From an uncultured Cellvibrio sp. (lineage in GTDB: Bacteria > Pseudomonadota > Gammaproteobacteria > Pseudomonadales > Cellvibrionaceae), in the NCBI GenBank assembly GCA_946482385.1, contig CAMLRI010000124.1, positions 1 to 6,702 on the forward strand: a stretch of 6,702 nucleotides of DNA. Direction: 5' to 3'. Positions 5,699 through 6,702 of the stretch are shown one piece after another. Numbering within the stretch: position 1 is the first letter of the stretch; each line of letters starts with the position of its first letter. The notes under the pieces were generated by a model. That model made no database searches. It was not told the origin of the DNA and worked only from the letters and a program-made list of their open reading frames with translations. The position numbers were made by a program, and so were the translations under genes.

Positions 5699-6589
5699 GT
5701 GTTTGCCGAGTTAGCGGCCATTCTTGCACCTATATTGGTGTCCACCGGGGCGGGATACCTCTGGGCCAAATCCGGCCAGGATTTCCCCGCCGATTTTATT
5801 TCGCGCCTGGTGATGAACATTGGCACCCCTTGCCTGATTGTGGGCGCCATGGCCAAGGTGGAATTGCAGCCGGCGGTTATGGGGCAGGTGGCCCTGGCCA
5901 CCGCCCTGGTGATGACCGCCATGGGCCTGCTCGGCTGGGTGCTATTGCGCAGCTGCAAGCTGGATATAGCCACTTATTTACCGCCACTGGTATTCCCCAA
6001 CAACGGCAACATGGGCTTGCCCCTATGCCTGTTTGCCTTTGGCCCAGCGGGCCTGGCCCTGGCATTGGGGTCGTTTATGGTGATGATGGTGGCAACCTTT
6101 ACGGTGGGTTTATTGTTGGTCGCCACCGACCAAGGCAACCTCTGGCGACGCATGGCGGCCATTGCCAGGCAGCCGGTCATCTACGCCATGGCCATGGCCG
6201 TGCTCTTGCTGCTCACCAATACAAAACTGCCCAGGGCAGTTACCAACACCCTGGACTTGCTCGGCGGCATCGCCATTCCATTAATGACCCTCGCCCTGGG
6301 GGTATCCCTCGCCACCCTGAAAATCCACTCCTTCAAGCGCAGCCTGGTGTTCGGCGCGGCGCGCATTGGTGGTGGTTTGCTGCTGGGCTTGCTGGTGTGC
6401 GAGCTGCTGGGCTTAAGCGGTATCTCGCGCAATGTCGTGTTATTGCAATCGGCCATGCCCATAGCGGTGTTCAACTATTTATTGGCACTGCGCTACAACC
6501 ACAACCCCCAGGAAGTGGCGGCGATGGTGCTGGTATCCACCCTGATGGCGTTTGTGGGCTTGCCGTTTTTGTTGGTGGTGTTGTTGTAA
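5699..6589 (+). CDS. AEC-family transporter (auxin efflux carrier / Mem_trans family permease)
   Basis: This 296-residue inner-membrane protein is almost wholly hydrophobic, with about ten likely membrane helices in two halves, and has the usual length for bacterial AEC transporters. Family hallmarks are the N-terminal PILV..GAGYLWAK region, the conserved NNGNMGLPL (101-109) in the crossover helix of the first half, and SAMPIAVFNYLLA (251-263) in the second half. Family members export or import organic acids such as malate and malonate, or auxin-like anions; the substrate cannot be told from sequence. I prefer the GTG start at 5699, because AGGGGG (5686-5691) lies seven bases before it. The in-frame TTG at 5693 sits right against the ribosome site and would add two residues. 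It is divergent from the cyclase gene and has no visible operon partner. No hairpin terminator is seen directly downstream. Confidence 0.9.
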   Translation: MFAELAAILAPILVSTGAGYLWAKSGQDFPADFISRLVMNIGTPCLIVGAMAKVELQPAVMGQVALATALVMTAMGLLGWVLLRSCKLDIATYLPPLVFPNNGNMGLPLCLFAFGPAGLALALGSFMVMMVATFTVGLLLVATDQGNLWRRMAAIARQPVIYAMAMAVLLLLTNTKLPRAVTNTLDLLGGIAIPLMTLALGVSLATLKIHSFKRSLVFGAARIGGGLLLGLLVCELLGLSGISRNVVLLQSAMPIAVFNYLLALRYNHNPQEVAAMVLVSTLMAFVGLPFLLVVLL

Positions 6590-6702
6590 AGCCATACCAC
6601 GAACACCTTGGGAACCTCTGAAAAATTACCTGCGTTGCCATCGCGGTGTTAAAAACAGGCTCAAAATGCTCATTTATTCTGCATAAACTCCGCTTTCTCG
6701 CC
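6590..6702. repeat. Non-coding tail, possible truncated dispersed repeat
   Basis: No convincing reading frame or terminator is present after the permease stop. The stretch from about 6609 (GGGAACCTCTGAAAAATTAC) to the edge resembles, from memory, an intergenic repeat seen in several marine and cellulolytic gammaproteobacteria. I cannot confirm that here, and only one copy is in the window. A short inverted repeat, TTTAT (6673-6677) and ATAAA (6683-6687), is visible within it. Confidence 0.3.

Noticed and set aside
5452..6621. Plus-strand open frame of 389 codons overlapping the permease gene in another frame.
   Set aside because: It is rich in Gly, Arg, His and Pro, has no domain pattern, and crosses the start of the cyclase gene and both promoters. 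The AEC frame has the family motifs and helices.

Overview
The window looks like chromosomal DNA of a free-living gammaproteobacterium. The evidence is lipoprotein signal peptides with a clear LLTAC lipobox, a multi-domain PAS/GGDEF protein, moderately GC-rich coding sequence, and Pho-box-like promoter elements. General style suggests a Cellvibrio/Saccharophagus-type organism, but nothing in the window proves the genus.

Layout. Four genes lie on the minus strand and one on the plus strand. Reading the minus strand from right to left: (i) a membrane diguanylate cyclase with two PAS domains (3546-5552); (ii) a 161-residue one-span membrane protein of unknown function (3060-3545), whose ATG directly abuts the cyclase stop codon; (iii) a lipoprotein with two c-type haem motifs (1328-2962), ended by a strong bidirectional terminator (1279-1307); (iv) a PhoX/DUF839-family lipoprotein (1-1164, running off the left edge), whose mature N-terminus is an uninterrupted run of 19 collagen-like Gly-X-Y triplets. 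Diverging from the cyclase on the plus strand is an AEC-family (auxin efflux carrier) permease (5699-6589). The right-hand 110 bases are non-coding and may be the start of a dispersed repeat.

How the genes may work together. The haem lipoprotein and the PhoX-like lipoprotein have separate upstream regions that share the same arrangement, GTCACA-N9-TAGGCT, 34-37 bases before the start codon. In both, the arrangement coincides with sequences resembling Pho boxes (15 of 18 consensus positions for the haem protein; a weaker proximal box plus a 13 of 18 distal box for the PhoX-like gene). My inference is that the two lipoproteins form a co-regulated, probably phosphate-starvation-induced, cell-envelope module. 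The PhoX-like protein would be a phosphatase or phosphodiesterase on a collagen-like stalk, and the dihaem protein its partner or a companion redox protein. The neighbouring cyclase and its coupled small protein could link the locus to c-di-GMP, but no sequence feature shows that directly.

The most unusual features are the collagen-like stalk on a PhoX-family lipoprotein, the apparent circular permutation of its propeller (a motif normally near the PhoX C-terminus is at the N-terminus here), and the matching promoters of the two lipoprotein genes.
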